Below, piece by piece: positions 1-10,991 of a stretch of DNA of 64,000 bases; position 1 is the stretch's first letter, and each line of letters opens with the position of its first letter. This stretch comes from Lucinisca nassula. Lineage: Eukaryota > Mollusca > Bivalvia > Lucinida > Lucinidae. Below the pieces are notes generated by a model. The model saw only the letters and a list, made by a program, of their open reading frames with translations, had not been told where the DNA came from and did no database searches. The position numbers were made by a program, and so were the translations under genes. The stretch is from positions 68,201,396 to 68,265,395 of the forward strand of contig OY757026.1 of NCBI GenBank assembly GCA_963580285.1, given 5' to 3'.

Positions 1-1290
1 GGCAGATCCCAGAAAAGCCAAAGATTGTTGTCACTGAATATGTCTTATCATAAAGATCAAGAATATATATGGTTAAATGGTGGGGATCTGAACGGTTTCT
101 GAGATATGAGGCCCTTTTATGAAGTGGAAGGGAGAGAAATGGCCCATGCTGACCCCCCCCCCCCCCCACACACACACACAAGACAGGGTTGACTGTGTCT
201 AATAACAATGAACAAGAATATATGTGATAATAGGATGGGGATTTGAATGGTTTCCGAGATATATGGCCTATTATTAAGTGGAGTCTTATCATCAGGAACA
301 AGAATATATATGGTTTAGGGGTGGGATCTGAACGGTTTCTGAGATATATGGATTTTAATGAAGTAAAGGGGTGGGGCATAGTCCGTGGCACCCCGGGGGG
401 ACCCCCCGTGCTGGTGTCACTGTTTGCGTCTTATCATAAGGAACAAGAATATATATGCTTTAGGGGTGGGCTCTGAACAGTTTCTCAGATATATGGTCTT
501 TTGTGAAGTCGATGGGTGGAGTGTGGCCCGGGCACACCCTGGGTGACCCCTAGGTTGGTGTCACTGAATGTGTCTTATCATAAGGAACATGCATATATAT
601 GGTTTGGGGGTGGGGATCTGTAAGGTTTCGGGAATATTTAGCCTTTTATGAAGTGGAGGGGGTTTGGCATGGCCCCTGCACATCCCGGGGGACCCCCAAG
701 TTGGTGTCATTGAATGCGGCTAATCATAAGGAACGAGAATATATATGGTTTAGGGGTGGGGATCTGTAAGGTTACTGGGATATTGGGCCTTTTATGAAGG
801 GAGGGGGTGGGGCATGGCCCCGGCACATCCCGGGGAACCCCCAGGTTGGTGTCACTGTGTCCATCTTATCATAAGGAACAAAAGTATATATGGTTTAGGG
901 GTGGGGATCTCAATGGTTTCTGCGATAAATGGCATTTTATGAAATGGAGGGGGTGGGGCATGTCCCCGGCACATCCCGGGGGACCCCCAGGTTGGTGTCA
1001 CTTAATGCATCTTAGCATAAGGAACAAGAATATATATAGTTTAGGGGTGGGGATCTGAATGGTTTCTGAGATAAATGGCATTTTATGAAATAGAGGGGGC
1101 CGGGCATGTCCCCGGCACATCCCGGGTGACCCCCAGGTTGGTGTCACTTAATGCATCTTATCATAAGAAACAAGAATATATATGGTTAAGGGGTTGGGAT
1201 CTGTAAGGTTTCTGAGATATAAGGCATTTTATCAAGTGGAGGGGCGGGGCATGGCCCCGGCACAACCTAGGGGACCCCCAGGTTGACATA
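1..1290. repeat. Tandem array of ~146-bp units
   Basis: About 8.5 head-to-tail copies of a unit running from a GGAACAAGAATATATATGG segment through a CCCGGGGGACCCC palindrome to TTGGTGTCAC. The last motif recurs near 411, 554, 701, 846, 992 and 1138, giving a spacing of 144-147 bp. Copies are diverged by point changes and small indels. The short open frames here are repeat translation, not genes. It lies directly before a Helitron-like element and may be its core repeat or an independent satellite; the left edge is outside the window. Confidence 0.9.
147..180. repeat. Poly-C followed by (CA)n microsatellite
   Basis: A run of C passes directly into CA dinucleotides inside one unit of the 146-bp array. 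It is absent from the other units. Confidence 0.95.
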
Positions 1291-3246
1291 AAAGCATATG
1301 GCTGAGAGAAGTTTACTCAAGGAAGATGTCTATGTAAGTTTTGTCAAAATATCTGCAATGACTTGGCAGTAAATGCCATTTTTCAGTTTTCCCCATTATA
1401 AGTCAATGGAAACTCTAAGCTGCCATAGCAACAAAACTAAAACGCCGAATTTCATAAAAAACACAAAACCTGTAAAGGCAAATATGGTGAATATTTTCAT
1501 AAAGTCTCAGCCTCCTAGAGCATATGGTTTCTGAGGAGATGATTTTTTTTAAGTATTTTTTTTTCTATTTTTTGCATTTTGGTTTCCATGGCAACCAATA
1601 ACAAGAGCACCGCAAGCGGGTGCCAACGCTCGTCTGCAGTTTCTTTTAGAAAACAAAAGTTCTAAGTCAAATCAAATTGCAAGATGGAGTTATAAAACTT
1701 GTAGGTAACGTAGCTCTTGTGATGGTGAGTATGTGTATGAAGTTTCATGAAGGTAGGCCAAATACTTTTGGAAATATGGTCAAGGTTAAGTTTTTTGGTT
1801 AATTTTTCGAAAAATAGGTCAAAGTTCAAAGGTCAAGGTCACAGGTCAAAAAGCGTGGTATGACTGGAAAGGTCTTGTCCCAAGGAACATTCAAGTGAAG
1901 TTGGAAGGCTCTGTTGTGAATAGTATTGAAATAAGAGACAAAAACAATTTAAAAAAAAAACAGAGAGAAAAGGGGAGATAATTCAATCAAATTGCAAGAT
2001 GGAGTTATAAAACTTGTAGAGAATGTAGCTCTTGTGATAGTGTGTATGTGTATGAAGTTTCATGAAGGTAGGCCAAATACTTTTGGAAATATGGTCAAGG
2101 TTAAGTTTTTTGGTTAATTTTTCGAAAAATAGGTCAAAGTTCAAAGGTCAAGGTCACAGGTCAAAAAGCGTGGTATGACTGAAAAGGTCTTGTCCCAAGG
2201 AACATTCATGTGAAGTTGGAAGGCTCTGTTGTGAATAGTATTGAAATAAGAGACAAAAACAATTTAAAAAAAAAACGGAGAGAAAAGGGGAGATAATTCA
2301 ATCAAATTGCAAGATGGAGTTATAAAACTTGTAGGGAATGTAGCTCTTGTGATGGTGAGTATGTGTATGAAGTTTCATGAAGGTAGGCCAAATACTTTTG
2401 GAAATATGGTCAAGGTTAAGGTTTTCGGTTAAATTTTCGAAAAATAGGTCAAAGTTCAAAGGTCAAGGTCACAGATCAAAAAGTGTGGTATCACTGAAAA
2501 GGTCTTGTCCCAAGGAACATTCATGTGAAGTTTGAAGGCTCTGTTGTGAATAGTATTAAAATGAGAGCAAAAAATGTGTTTCAGAAAAAAATTGGAAATG
2601 GGGAGATAATTCAGCCAAAATCAACAATGTTGTTATGGTCCTTGGTCAAAATGTAGCTCTTGTGATGATGAGTGTGTGTATGAAGTTTCATGAGGCTAGG
2701 TCTAATACTTTTTAAGTTATAGCCAAGGTTAAGTTTTTTTTGGAACGACGCAGGACGACGCAGGACGACACAGGACGACGCAGGACGACTACGCAGACGC
2801 CGGAGTGATGACAATAGCTCGAAAGTTTTTTTTTTCAAAAAACAGACGAGCTAAAAATGAGCAGAAGGCCTAAAATCATACGGCAGATAGTTGATTGCCT
2901 ATGGAACATTTCTATGCAAGTTTTGTCAAAATATCTGCAGAGGCTTGGCAGTAAATGCCATTTTTCTATTTTCCCCATTATAAGTCTATGTAAACTACAA
3001 GTTGCCATAGCAACCAAACTAATGAGCCGATTTTCATAAAAAACACAAACTTTCAATCCCCCAGCCCAAGGATGCTACAGATAAAATTTGGGCCCAATCG
3101 GCCCAGTGGCTTCAGAGGAGATGTCGTTTGAAAATGTTGACGTCATAGGACAGACGACGACGACGACGACGACGCCGACGACGACGACGACGGACAACTG
3201 CCTATCCTATAAGCTCCCCCGGAGCCTTCGGCTCTGGTGAGCTAAA
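1291..3246 (+). mobile_element. Helitron-like element, outer copy (3' end at ~3246)
   Basis: Core units containing CCCCATTATAAGTC and GCCATAGCAAC occur at about 1320-1500 and again at 2893-3060. A (GAC)n microsatellite follows at 3148-3195, then a terminal hairpin and the end GGTGAGCTAA. This order of core tandem repeat, microsatellite, hairpin and CTAA matches the other elements in the window. The element is split by a second, nested element at 1602-2854. The 5' end is not identified and may include the array before it. Confidence 0.7.
1602..2854 (+). mobile_element. Helitron-like element nested in the outer copy
   Basis: It starts CAAGAGC followed by a hairpin (GCACCGC / GCGGGTGC) and GCTCGTCTG. 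It ends with a GACGACGCAG microsatellite (2740-2790) and GACGAGCTAA. The interior has three full ~315-bp units (AAGATGGAGT at 1681, 1996 and 2311) and a diverged fourth. Units share the phrase GGTCAAAGTTCAAAGGTCAA. Sequence resembling the outer element's core resumes at both borders. No protein is encoded, so it would need an enzyme supplied by another element. Confidence 0.75.
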
Positions 3247-3252
3247 AAAGTA

Positions 3253-3395
3253 AAGGTGGATAACTGGTGATCAGGAGGACGCGGGTTCGATACCTGCCGG
3301 GGTCGGAAACATTCTTTCGTGGAGATTGATCATGAAATCTTTTCTATGGTCATTCTCTCCCTTCCGCTGATTCAAGAAGGGCAGTTGAATCAGAA
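3253..3395 (+). mobile_element. SINE-B fragment
   Basis: This is the middle of the tRNA-derived SINE-B, starting inside the tRNA-like head (CTGGTGATCAGG, then GGGTTCGATACC) and ending after GATTCAAGAAGGGCAGTTG. The 5' part of the head is missing at the junction with the preceding Helitron-like 3' end. Confidence 0.8.
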
Positions 3396-3731
3396 AGAAA
3401 AATTGAAAGATGGTTGGAAGAGGCATCTGGTGACTGGCCATTGATATTATGTTTCTTTTTGTTTCATTCAAATCCTCTTGCAAATAGAGCCGATATAGGA
3501 TGTAGCCAAGTATTAGCTACGGTGTGTTAAAGAAACAGATAAACAATTAATAACAAAAGTCCTCTGCTGTTTTAAACTTAGCACATTAAACATTTACAGT
3601 TTAAGCATTCACAGCAGCATCAATGACTGACATGTATTGATCGGAGATCATCCATATTGACGCCAGGTCAATCAATATTAACCCGAGGTCAAGTGATATT
3701 AGGTTGAGGCAAAAAATCAATAATCGTCTCT

Positions 3732-5711
3732 TTAGCTCACCTGTCACGTAGTGACGAGGTGAGCTTTTGAGATCACTTTATGTCCGTCGTCCGTCGTGCG
3801 TGCGTGCGTCCGTGCGTGCGTGAACTTTTTCTTCACACGACATCTCCTCCTAAACCAGTGAATGGATTTTGATATAATTTCACAGGTATGTTCCTTGGAA
3901 TACCCTCTTTCAAAATTGACTCAATCATTCCGCTCCGTTAAACAAACTGGCCGCCAGAGCTAAAAATAGAAAAACCTCTAAATGACATATCCTCCTAGGC
4001 AAATGGCCCGATTTGAAAATAATTTCACAAGAATGTTCCTTGAGTGACCCTCTTTCAAAATTGCCTTAATCGTTCCGCTCCGTTAAACAAAATGGCCACC
4101 AGAGCTAAAAATAGAAAAACCTTTAAATGACATCTTCTCCTAGGCAAATAGCCCGATTTGAAAATAATTTCACAGAAATGTTCCTTGAGTGACCCTCTTT
4201 CAAAATTACCAAAATCGTTCCGCTCCGTTAAATAAAATGGCCGCCAGAGCCAAAAATAGATAAACCTTTAAATGACATCTCCTCCTAGGCAAATGGTCCG
4301 ATTTGAAAATAATGTCACAGGAATGTTCCTTGAGTGACCCTTTTTCAAAATTGCCTAAATCGTTCTGCTCCGTTAAACAAAATGGCTGCCAGAGCTAAAA
4401 TACAAAAAAAAACATTTAAATGACATCTCCTAGGCAAATGGCCCGATTTGAAAATAATTTCACTGAAATGTTCCTTGACTGGCCCTCTTTCAAAATTGCC
4501 TAAAACGTTCTGCTCCGTTAAACAAAATGGCCGCCAGAGCTAAAAATAGAAAACTTTTCAATGACATCTCCTCTTAGGCAAATGGCCCGATTTGAAAATA
4601 ATTTCACAGGAATGTTCCTTGACTGACCCTCTTTCAAAATTGCCTAAATCGATCCGCTCCGTTAAATAAAATGGCCGCCAGAGTTAAAAATAGAAAAACC
4701 TTTAAATGACATCTCCTCCTAGGCAAATGGTCCGATTTGAAAATAATATCACAGGAATGTTCCTTGAGTTACCCTCTTTCAAAATTACTAAATCGTTACG
4801 CTCAATTAAACAAAATGGCCACCAGAGCTTAAAATAGAAAAACCTTTAAATGACATCTCCTCCTAGGCAAATGGCTCAATTTGAAAATAATTTCACAGGA
4901 ATGTTCCTTGACTGACCCTCTTTCAAAATTGCCTAAATCGTTACGCTCCGTTAAATAAAATGGCCGCCAGAGCTAAAAATAGAAAAGCCTTTAAATGACA
5001 TCTCCTACTAGGCAATGGCCCGATTTGAAAAGAATTTCACAGGAATGCTCCTTGAGTGACCCTCGTTCAAAATTGCCAAAATCGTGCTGCTCCGTTAAAC
5101 AAAATGGCCACCAGGGCTATAAATAGAAAGACCTTTAAATGACACCTCCTCCTAGGCAAATGACCTGATTTGAAAATAATGTCACAGGAATTTTCCTTGA
5201 GTGACCCTCTTTCAAAATTGCCTAAATGGTTCCGCTTAGTTAAACAAAATGGCCACCAGAGCTAAAAATAGGAAAACCTTTAAATGACCTCCTCCTAGGC
5301 AAATTGCCCTATTTGAAAATAATTCCACAGGAATGCTTCTTGAGTGACCCTCTTTCAAATTTGCCTAAATCTTTCCACTCCGTTAAACAAAATGGCCACC
5401 AGAGCTAAAATTAGAAAAACCTTTAAATGACATTTCCTCCTAGGCAAATGGCACGATTTGAAAATAATTTCCCAGGAAGGTTCCTTGCGTGTCCCTCTTT
5501 CAAAATTGCCTAATCTGTTCCGCTCTGTTAAACAAAGTGGACGCCTGAGCTAAAAATAGAAAAACCTTCAAATTCCACTACAATGAAAAATAGCCTCCAA
5601 AGAAAAAAGTCGTTGGTCCACATCTCCTTAAAGCAGTGAATCCTTCATTTCCATAAGCTTTGAAACATCTTGGATTCAGGTGAGCGATTCAGGGCCAAGA
5701 TGGCCCTCTTG
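3732..5711 (-). mobile_element. Helitron-like element, 2 kb, with ~11 core units
   Basis: Read on the minus strand it begins CAAGAGGGCCATCTTGGCCC (a 5' hairpin), carries CGCTCACCTG, then about eleven ~155-bp core units (AAATGGCCGCCAGAGC type). It ends in a GCACG-rich microsatellite and a hairpin closing with GGTGAGCTAA. The paralogous blocks at about 6590 and 7610 show the uninterrupted target. The insertion lies between two T residues of a T-run followed by GATTATGTCAATAA and made no visible duplication. The 5' CTCACCTG and 3' CAGGTGAG are complementary. Confidence 0.85.
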
Positions 5712-5734
5712 TTTGATTATGTCAATAAATAAAT

Positions 5735-5905
5735 TTGCCGGCCTCAGTAGCACAAACGGATGCGCGTCTGACTGGTGATCAGGAGGACGCGGGTTCGATA
5801 CCTGCCGGAGTCGGCAACATTATTTCGTGGAGATTGATCATGAAATATTTTCTACGGTCATTCTCTCCCTTCCTCTGATTCAAGAAACGCAGTTGCAAGT
5901 TTCTG
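5735..5905 (+). mobile_element. SINE-B (tRNA-derived), 3' truncated
   Basis: The head GCCGGCCTCAGTAGC through GGGTTCGATACC folds as a degenerate tRNA with anticodon loop CTGGTGA (GGT, threonine-like) and a 7-nt T-loop TTCGATA. These correspond to the Pol III A and B boxes. The body follows to GAAACGCAGTTGCAAG and is then lost. Confidence 0.8.
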
Positions 5906-6187
5906 GCGAAAGAAAGGCCTCGGCCAGTAAAGCTGATCTTGGACCTGTAACTCGGTCAATATAAAATTACTTGATTTGTAACATCATAAAAATACATAAA
6001 CAAGCTTTTTAAGGCCTTGTTAAAATATTTGACACTGACAGACAGCAGGAGACACAATGTCATTAAACAACATCTTTTAACTGCATAGAATTCCTATCAC
6101 AGCACAACCTCTATATAACTCTATTTATGGGTCCAAAGCAGAAACCGTACTAATTAAATAAGTGTGTTATATCCGAGCAAAAATGTA

Positions 6188-6191
6188 TAAA

Positions 6192-6259
<68 letters not shown>

Positions 6260-6260
6260 C
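6188..6260. repeat. (GAAA)n microsatellite
   Basis: About 18 uninterrupted GAAA units. They have expanded at a site that in the neighbouring blocks is only a short GAAAGAAAAATTGAAAG stretch. Confidence 0.95.
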
Positions 6261-6619
6261 TGAAAGATGGCTGGAAGAGGCATCTGGTGACCGGCCATTG
6301 ATATTATGCTTCTTTTTGTTTCATTCTAATGCTCTTGCAAATAGTGCCGATTGGATGTAGCCAACAATTAGCTACAGTGTGTTAAAGAAGCAGATAAACA
6401 ATTAATTACAAAAGACCTCTGCTGTATTAAACTAAGCATATTAAGCATTTACAGTTTAAGCATTCACAGCAGCATTAATGTATTATTCAAAGACTATCAT
6501 GTATTGATCGGAGATCATCCGTATTGACACCAGGTCAATCAATATTAACCCGAGGTCAAGTGATATTAGGCTGAGGTAAAACAATCAATAATCATCTTTT
6601 TTTTATTATGTCAATAAAA

Positions 6620-6948
6620 AAGTTTGCCGGCCTCTGTAGCTCAAACGGATGCGCGTCTGACTGGTGATCAGGAGGACGTGGGTTCGATACCTGCCGGGAT
6701 TTGCAACATTATTTCGTGGAGATTGATCACGAAATCTTTTCTACAGTCATTCTCTCCCTTCCGCTGATTCAAGAAGGGCAGTTGCAAGTTTCTGGCGAAA
6801 GAATGTGCACTATACTGGTTAACAGCTAACGTATAAACGTGCCCAGGAAACGTGTGGATAGGTAATCTGACCGGCTCAAAATGACCTTAATAGTGTTGAC
6901 TGTGCGATTAAACTCCAATACAAATACAAACGAACAAATTAAGTAAAT
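6620..6948 (+). mobile_element. SINE-B, near full length
   Basis: tRNA-Thr-like head (A box TAGCTCAAACGG, B box GGTTCGATACC), a body with GGCGAAAGAATGTGCAC, and a tail ending TAGTGTTGACTG...GATTAAACTCC and ACAAA repeats. The tail wording (AGTGTTGAC, then TTAAAC, then CAAACAAA) is shared with the unrelated SINE-A, suggesting one LINE partner. Confidence 0.85.
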
Positions 6949-6950
6949 TT

Positions 6951-7078
6951 TCATTAATCAAGTAATTTCATATTGGCCTAGTCACAGGTCCGAGGTCTGC
7001 TGCATTGGCCTCGGCCAGTAAAGCTGATCTTGGACCTGTAACTCGGCCAATATGAAATTACTTGATTTATAACATCAT
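6951..7078. mobile_element. Palindromic MITE (ATTAATCAAGTAATTTC type)
   Basis: Inverted repeat with arms TCAAGTAATTTCATATTGGC and its complement, around a centre rich in GGCCTCGGCC. The same element occurs at 7968-8095 and in cleaner form at 45805-45950. Confidence 0.75.
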
Positions 7079-7639
7079 AAAAAATACATAAACAAGCATT
7101 ATAAGGCCTTGTTAAAATATATTACACTGACAGACAGCAGAAGACACAATGTCATTATACAACATCTTTCAACAGCACAGAATACATATCACAGCACAAC
7201 CTCTTGTAACTCTATTAATGGGTCCAAGGCAGAAAACGTACAAGTTAAATCAGGGTGTTATATACCCAGCAAAAATGGAAAGAAAAATTGAAAGAATGTT
7301 GGAAGAGGCATCTGGTGACCGGCCTTTGATATTATGCTGCTTTTTGTTTCATTCTAATGCTCTTGCAAATAGAGCCTATTGGATGTAGCCAACTATTTTG
7401 TTAAAGTAACTGATAAACAATTAATAACAAAAGTCCTCTGCTGTATTAAACTTAGCACATTAAGCATTTACAGTTTAAGCATTCACAGCAGCATTAATGT
7501 ATTATTCAATGACTAACATGTATTGATCGGAGATCATCCGCATTGACGCCAGGTCAACCAATATTAACCCGAGGTCAAGTGATATTAGTCTGAGGTAAAA
7601 AATCAATAATCATCTTTTTTGATTATGTTAATAAATAAA

Positions 7640-7960
7640 ATTGCCGGCCTCGGATTCTCAAACCGATGAGCGTCTGACTGGTGATCAGGTGGCCGCGGGT
7701 TCGATACCTGCCGGGGTCGGCAACATTATATCGTGAAGATTGATCATTAAATCTTTTCTCTGGCCATTTTCTCCCTTCCGCTGATTCAAGAAGGGCAGTT
7801 GCAAGTTTCTGGCGAAAGAATGTGCACTATACTGGTTAACAGCTAACGTATAAGCCTGCCCAGGAAACGTGTGGATAGGTAATCTGACCGGCTCAAAATG
7901 ACCTAAATAGTGTTGACTGGGCGAATGATCTCCAACACAAATACAAACAAACAAATTAAT
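7640..7960 (+). mobile_element. SINE-B, near full length
   Basis: Second near-complete copy: head at 7642-7720, body with the GGAAGGGAGAAAATGGCC complement, and a tail with GTGTTGACTGGGCG followed by ACAAATACAAACAAAC. A 97-codon minus-strand frame over it is a by-product of the SINE. Confidence 0.85.
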
Positions 7961-7967
7961 AAAATTG

Positions 7968-8095
7968 TCATTAATCAAGTAATTTCATATTGACCTAGTC
8001 ACAGGTCCGAGGTCTGCTGTATTGGCCTCGGCCAATAAAACTGACCACGGATCTGTAACTCGGCCAATATGAAATTACTTGATTTATAACATCAT
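7968..8095. mobile_element. Palindromic MITE (ATTAATCAAGTAATTTC type)
   Basis: Same structure as the copy about 1 kb upstream, carried along with the duplicated block. The arms remain complementary over more than 40 bp. Confidence 0.75.
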
Positions 8096-8280
8096 AAAAC
8101 ACATAAACAAGCATTATAAGGCCTTGTTGAAATATATGACACTGACAGACAGCAGGAGACACAATGTCAGTATACAACATCTTTTAACTACATAGAATAC
8201 ATATCTCAGCACAACCTCTATATAACTCTATTTATGGGTCCAAACCAGAAACCGTACTTGTTAAATCAGCGTGTTATATC

Positions 8281-8403
8281 CGAGCATGTATAGCATTTCA
8301 TCTCAATGTCGGGTAAAAGTCCCACAAAATTGGAAGCAACGTCTCCGAAATAACCTATACAGTGTTGATGGGGACGTTAAACCTCTAATCAAACAAACAA
8401 ACA
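8281..8403 (+). mobile_element. SINE-A 3' fragment
   Basis: Only the 3' third is present: TCATCTCAATGTCGGG, then AATTGGAAGCAACGTCTCC, then GTGTTGATGGGGACG, TTAAAC and an (AAAC)n tail. This is the normal 5'-truncated form of a retroposed SINE. Confidence 0.85.
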
Positions 8404-8509
8404 ATAGAAATCTTACAAATTGATTTCCGGATAAACATCAAATTGTTTTTAAAGGACCCCCTTCGGTGGTCAATTTAAAACTCATCAAGACGTGTTATCT
8501 GTACTCCTC

Positions 8510-8893
8510 TTATCCTATAATTCTCCAATGTTGTTTTTTGTCAGCTCGTCTTAATTGCAAGTCTTCTGTCACCACATAGCAGTAATCCACACTTTTGGGG
8601 ATGGACTTGCAAATTACATGGCCGTCGTCTGTTTTAATTGTCAGCTTGAAAATTGAAACGTCAGATGGGAAATCGAACTCATGGTACCAGCCAGGATCTA
8701 TTGGAGTAGGTCCGACCTTGTATTTCATCCTCTCATAGTGCCTTTCGCGTCCACCATGGCCACCTACCGAAGTTAGACCTGCTGCCCCTCCAACTGAGAA
8801 TGCAGACGATTTCGAATGTATTTCTTCCCATTCACATCTTACCCAAAGCTTTACATCCTTTGGCCTATTGGCTATCGTGACCCTTTTGGGCAT
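8510..8893 (-). CDS. Hypothetical 127-aa protein, single open frame
   Basis: An uninterrupted 127-codon frame from ATG to stop, free of repeats, in a region where every other frame is repeat-derived. I do not recognise the family. The product is basic at the start (MPKRV), has no signal peptide or membrane segment, and contains a glycine-rich stretch (residues ~34-48, GGAAGLTSVGGHGG). A beta-rich-looking C-terminal half follows with aromatic residues (WYHEFDF near residue 79) and two cysteines near residues 96 and 105. An in-frame TAA lies 11 codons before the ATG, so this is the first methionine in the frame. A possible splice acceptor (CCTTTGCAG) sits about 70 bp upstream, so an upstream 5' UTR exon is possible. 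No poly(A) signal was assigned. It could be a real small gene, a processed gene copy or the last exon of a larger gene. Confidence 0.5.
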   Translation of the reverse strand: MPKRVTIANRPKDVKLWVRCEWEEIHSKSSAFSVGGAAGLTSVGGHGGRERHYERMKYKVGPTPIDPGWYHEFDFPSDVSIFKLTIKTDDGHVICKSIPKSVDYCYVVTEDLQLRRADKKQHWRIIG

Positions 8894-9034
8894 TCTAAGC
8901 GTATGTGTACAAGCTCGGCTCTGAGATTAACTGGTTCATTCAAAAATTATATAACTGCAAAGGTTGAAGACAGACTAGAGGACTAGAATATCTGCTGAAA
9001 TAAATTATACAAGTACATAGAGGATCTTACATTA

Positions 9035-9150
9035 GTGTTCAAGTATTATTGAATTTATTAAATTCGTTGAGGAAAAGGAATAAAATGCGAGGCTTTACCG
9101 AGCATTTTATCCCTTTTCTTCGACGAGTTTAATAAATTCAATAATATACA
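9035..9150. mobile_element. Hairpin MITE
   Basis: Inverted repeat: TATTATTGAATTTATTAAAT with TCGTTGAGGAAAAGG on one arm, answered by CTTCGACGAGTTTAATAAAT on the other, with ~12 bp in the loop. A related but diverged hairpin lies at about 59660-59760. Confidence 0.7.
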
Positions 9151-9292
9151 TAAGCAAGAATGCAAGAGTCTAGTTATCATATGACATTTAAAACGCATGG
9201 TATATGCGATTGTTTACAAAAATATCAATATTTCCTCGGATTTCTTTTTGTGCATAATAATGTTTTTGTTTTGGCTACAGTGGAGTTTGTTC

Positions 9293-10092
9293 GTTTCATT
9301 TTAGGTTCCACGTCCCCGTCAACACTATTCAGGTCATTGCTTCCAATTTTGTGGGACTTTTACCCGACATTGAGATGAAATGACATCTCAAGCCATGCCG
9401 CCCAATGAAACCAATAGGGTTTACATGCATGGACGGTCCGACTAGTACCATATTGCCTGGGCAGGCTTAGTCTGGGTCGGAACGGGCTCATCGGAGTCTA
9501 ACTGTTGGTTTTCTTTTGCTCCAGCATTTCAGTGGTTTCTTGCTGTCGAGTCCTCACCGTTGTCTCACCTCTGTGGTTCTTTGATTTTTGTGTTCACGGA
9601 GATGTTGCACTGATGAGTTAGGAGGCCTTCATGCGGACTGAACAAATTATCTGTCTAAATCGCGACGGAAGTAAGGGCGAGGATTGTGGCCACGTAAAAT
9701 CGATTTAAGCCCCCCAGTGGAAATCTTCCACTGACCGTTTCAAGGCGGCTCTTCTGTGGCGATTTATTTATGTTGTTGTTTGTTACTTACTGTGTGTATC
9801 ACTTGTGTCTTTTAATTTTGGATGGCCATATGGCCAATTTGTGGGAAAGTAACTGTCCTTATGGCCTTCCTTTGTTTAGGTTTCCATTATGGTCTGGTCG
9901 CTTAATGTTTGTATTTCTTTCCCTTTGGTGTCTTTTATGGGTGGAGTAAGTTAATTGTATCAATTCCTGATCTTTGTTTTACTTCTACTTAGACCTTCTA
10001 AGCAGTTTACCAGTTCTGATGTGCTAGGTCGGTTTCAGCTCTGCGTGGAACCACCTTGCAGCCAAATCTTTTTCTCCAAGCCCCGATGGGCG
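9293..10092 (-). mobile_element. SINE-A split by a retroelement tail
   Basis: The SINE-A sequence runs 9293-9470 and resumes at 9991-10092 (AGACCTTCTAAGCAG through CCCCGATGGGCGGGG). The interruption falls in GGCAGGCTTAG, which is continuous in the other SINE-A copies. Confidence 0.85.
9471..9990 (+). mobile_element. 3' tail of RT retroelement (5'-truncated) nested in SINE-A
   Basis: Same sequence as the tail that follows the broken reverse-transcriptase reading frame at 22.6-23.5 kb: GGAGTCTAACTGTTGG, CTGATGAGTTAGGAGGCC, TAAAATCGATTTAAGCCCCC, and the common end TTTTACTTCTACTT. A CTTAG repeat at both junctions is a likely short target duplication. It is 5' truncated, as expected of target-primed retrotransposition. 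Confidence 0.8.
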
Positions 10093-10105
10093 GGGCGCTG
10101 GTTAC

Positions 10106-10200
<95 letters not shown>
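10106..10200. repeat. (GATA)n microsatellite
   Basis: About 23 perfect GATA units directly after the SINE-A head. The frame of repeated LSIY residues on the minus strand is an artefact of it. Confidence 0.97.
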
Positions 10201-10922
10201 GACAAAACACCTTACAAAATTCTCTACCGTAGCACCGAATCCTAAAAGGATGCGCTAATGATGAAAATATAAACAGGGATATAATCATTAAACAGTGCAA
10301 AATTGGTGGTTGTTGTAACTTATTAGCGTTTTCGGCTTTACGCCTACATCAGTTTTTACACCCGCACAAACATAGAGTTTAACAAATTTACATTAAAAGT
10401 AGTATAAAAAGCCCATCGTGTGCATAAGCTTAAATTTTAACGAACAACAAGATAACGTCGCTGTTCTAACATAGTTACATAGGCATGTGATCTTAATGAT
10501 CCAAATAGGAATGGCAGATTGTAAATTGATGTACGTTTTAACACACAGGCATGTTACGTGAATAGTTGAAATAATGTTGGTGAACATTAAGAACTTCGTA
10601 TGACCAATATGCTTTTGAATAGGTAATACATGTATTAGGATTATGTTGACTGGGCTATGAAACATTTTAAGCTTTTACAGTTAGATTTTGAAACGATTTT
10701 ACCTTTCAACATATTATTATCCATTATCTGTAGAATTGAAAGTGCACTAAAACCCCACATTATACATACAGATATTTACGTTGGAGCCTGTTGAAATCAT
10801 TGTCATTTCAAATTGGTTTTTCAATTATTATATTCAACATGTGTTGTTTTCAAACCGAATTTGGCGGGAAAAGCAAGTGCAAGTTTACATAAAATCTAAA
10901 ATGTATCTACAAAACGTCAATC
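10201..10922. other. No recognisable feature
   Basis: AT-rich single-copy sequence. Frames of about 90 codons exist on both strands but show no domain or codon pattern I can support. Confidence 0.5.
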
Positions 10923-10991
10923 ATCACTGGTTGGGAGCGTACAGTACACATAACCCGGATGTTCCGATCTGTATAGTGGACAGATCCTTGT
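10923..10991 (+). repeat. 69-bp inverted repeat, left copy
   Basis: Begins ATCACTGGTTGGGAGCGTAC and ends AGATCCTTGT. The reverse complement at 14349-14417 differs at about two positions. The flanking sequences diverge. Confidence 0.9.

Larger units (their letters stand above)
3247..8280. repeat. Amplified block: SINE-B plus ~700 bp unique sequence, repeated
   Basis: A block made of SINE-B, a palindromic element, and a stretch with TCCTCTGCTGT and GATCGGAGATCATCC recurs at about 3253-3731 plus 5712-6600, at 6620-7620 and at 7640-8280. Spacing of the last two starts is about 1.0 kb. The copies differ by indels, an expanded (GAAA)n tract and one Helitron-like insertion. No coding potential is seen; the short frames at 7.1-8.2 kb are shadows of the repeats. 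Confidence 0.75.

Noticed and set aside
9605..9660. CTGATGAG followed by a GAAC segment in the retroelement tail, resembling a hammerhead ribozyme core
   Set aside because: Only a weak 3-4 bp helix II could be drawn and the required GAAA is GAAC. Other copies vary at the core.
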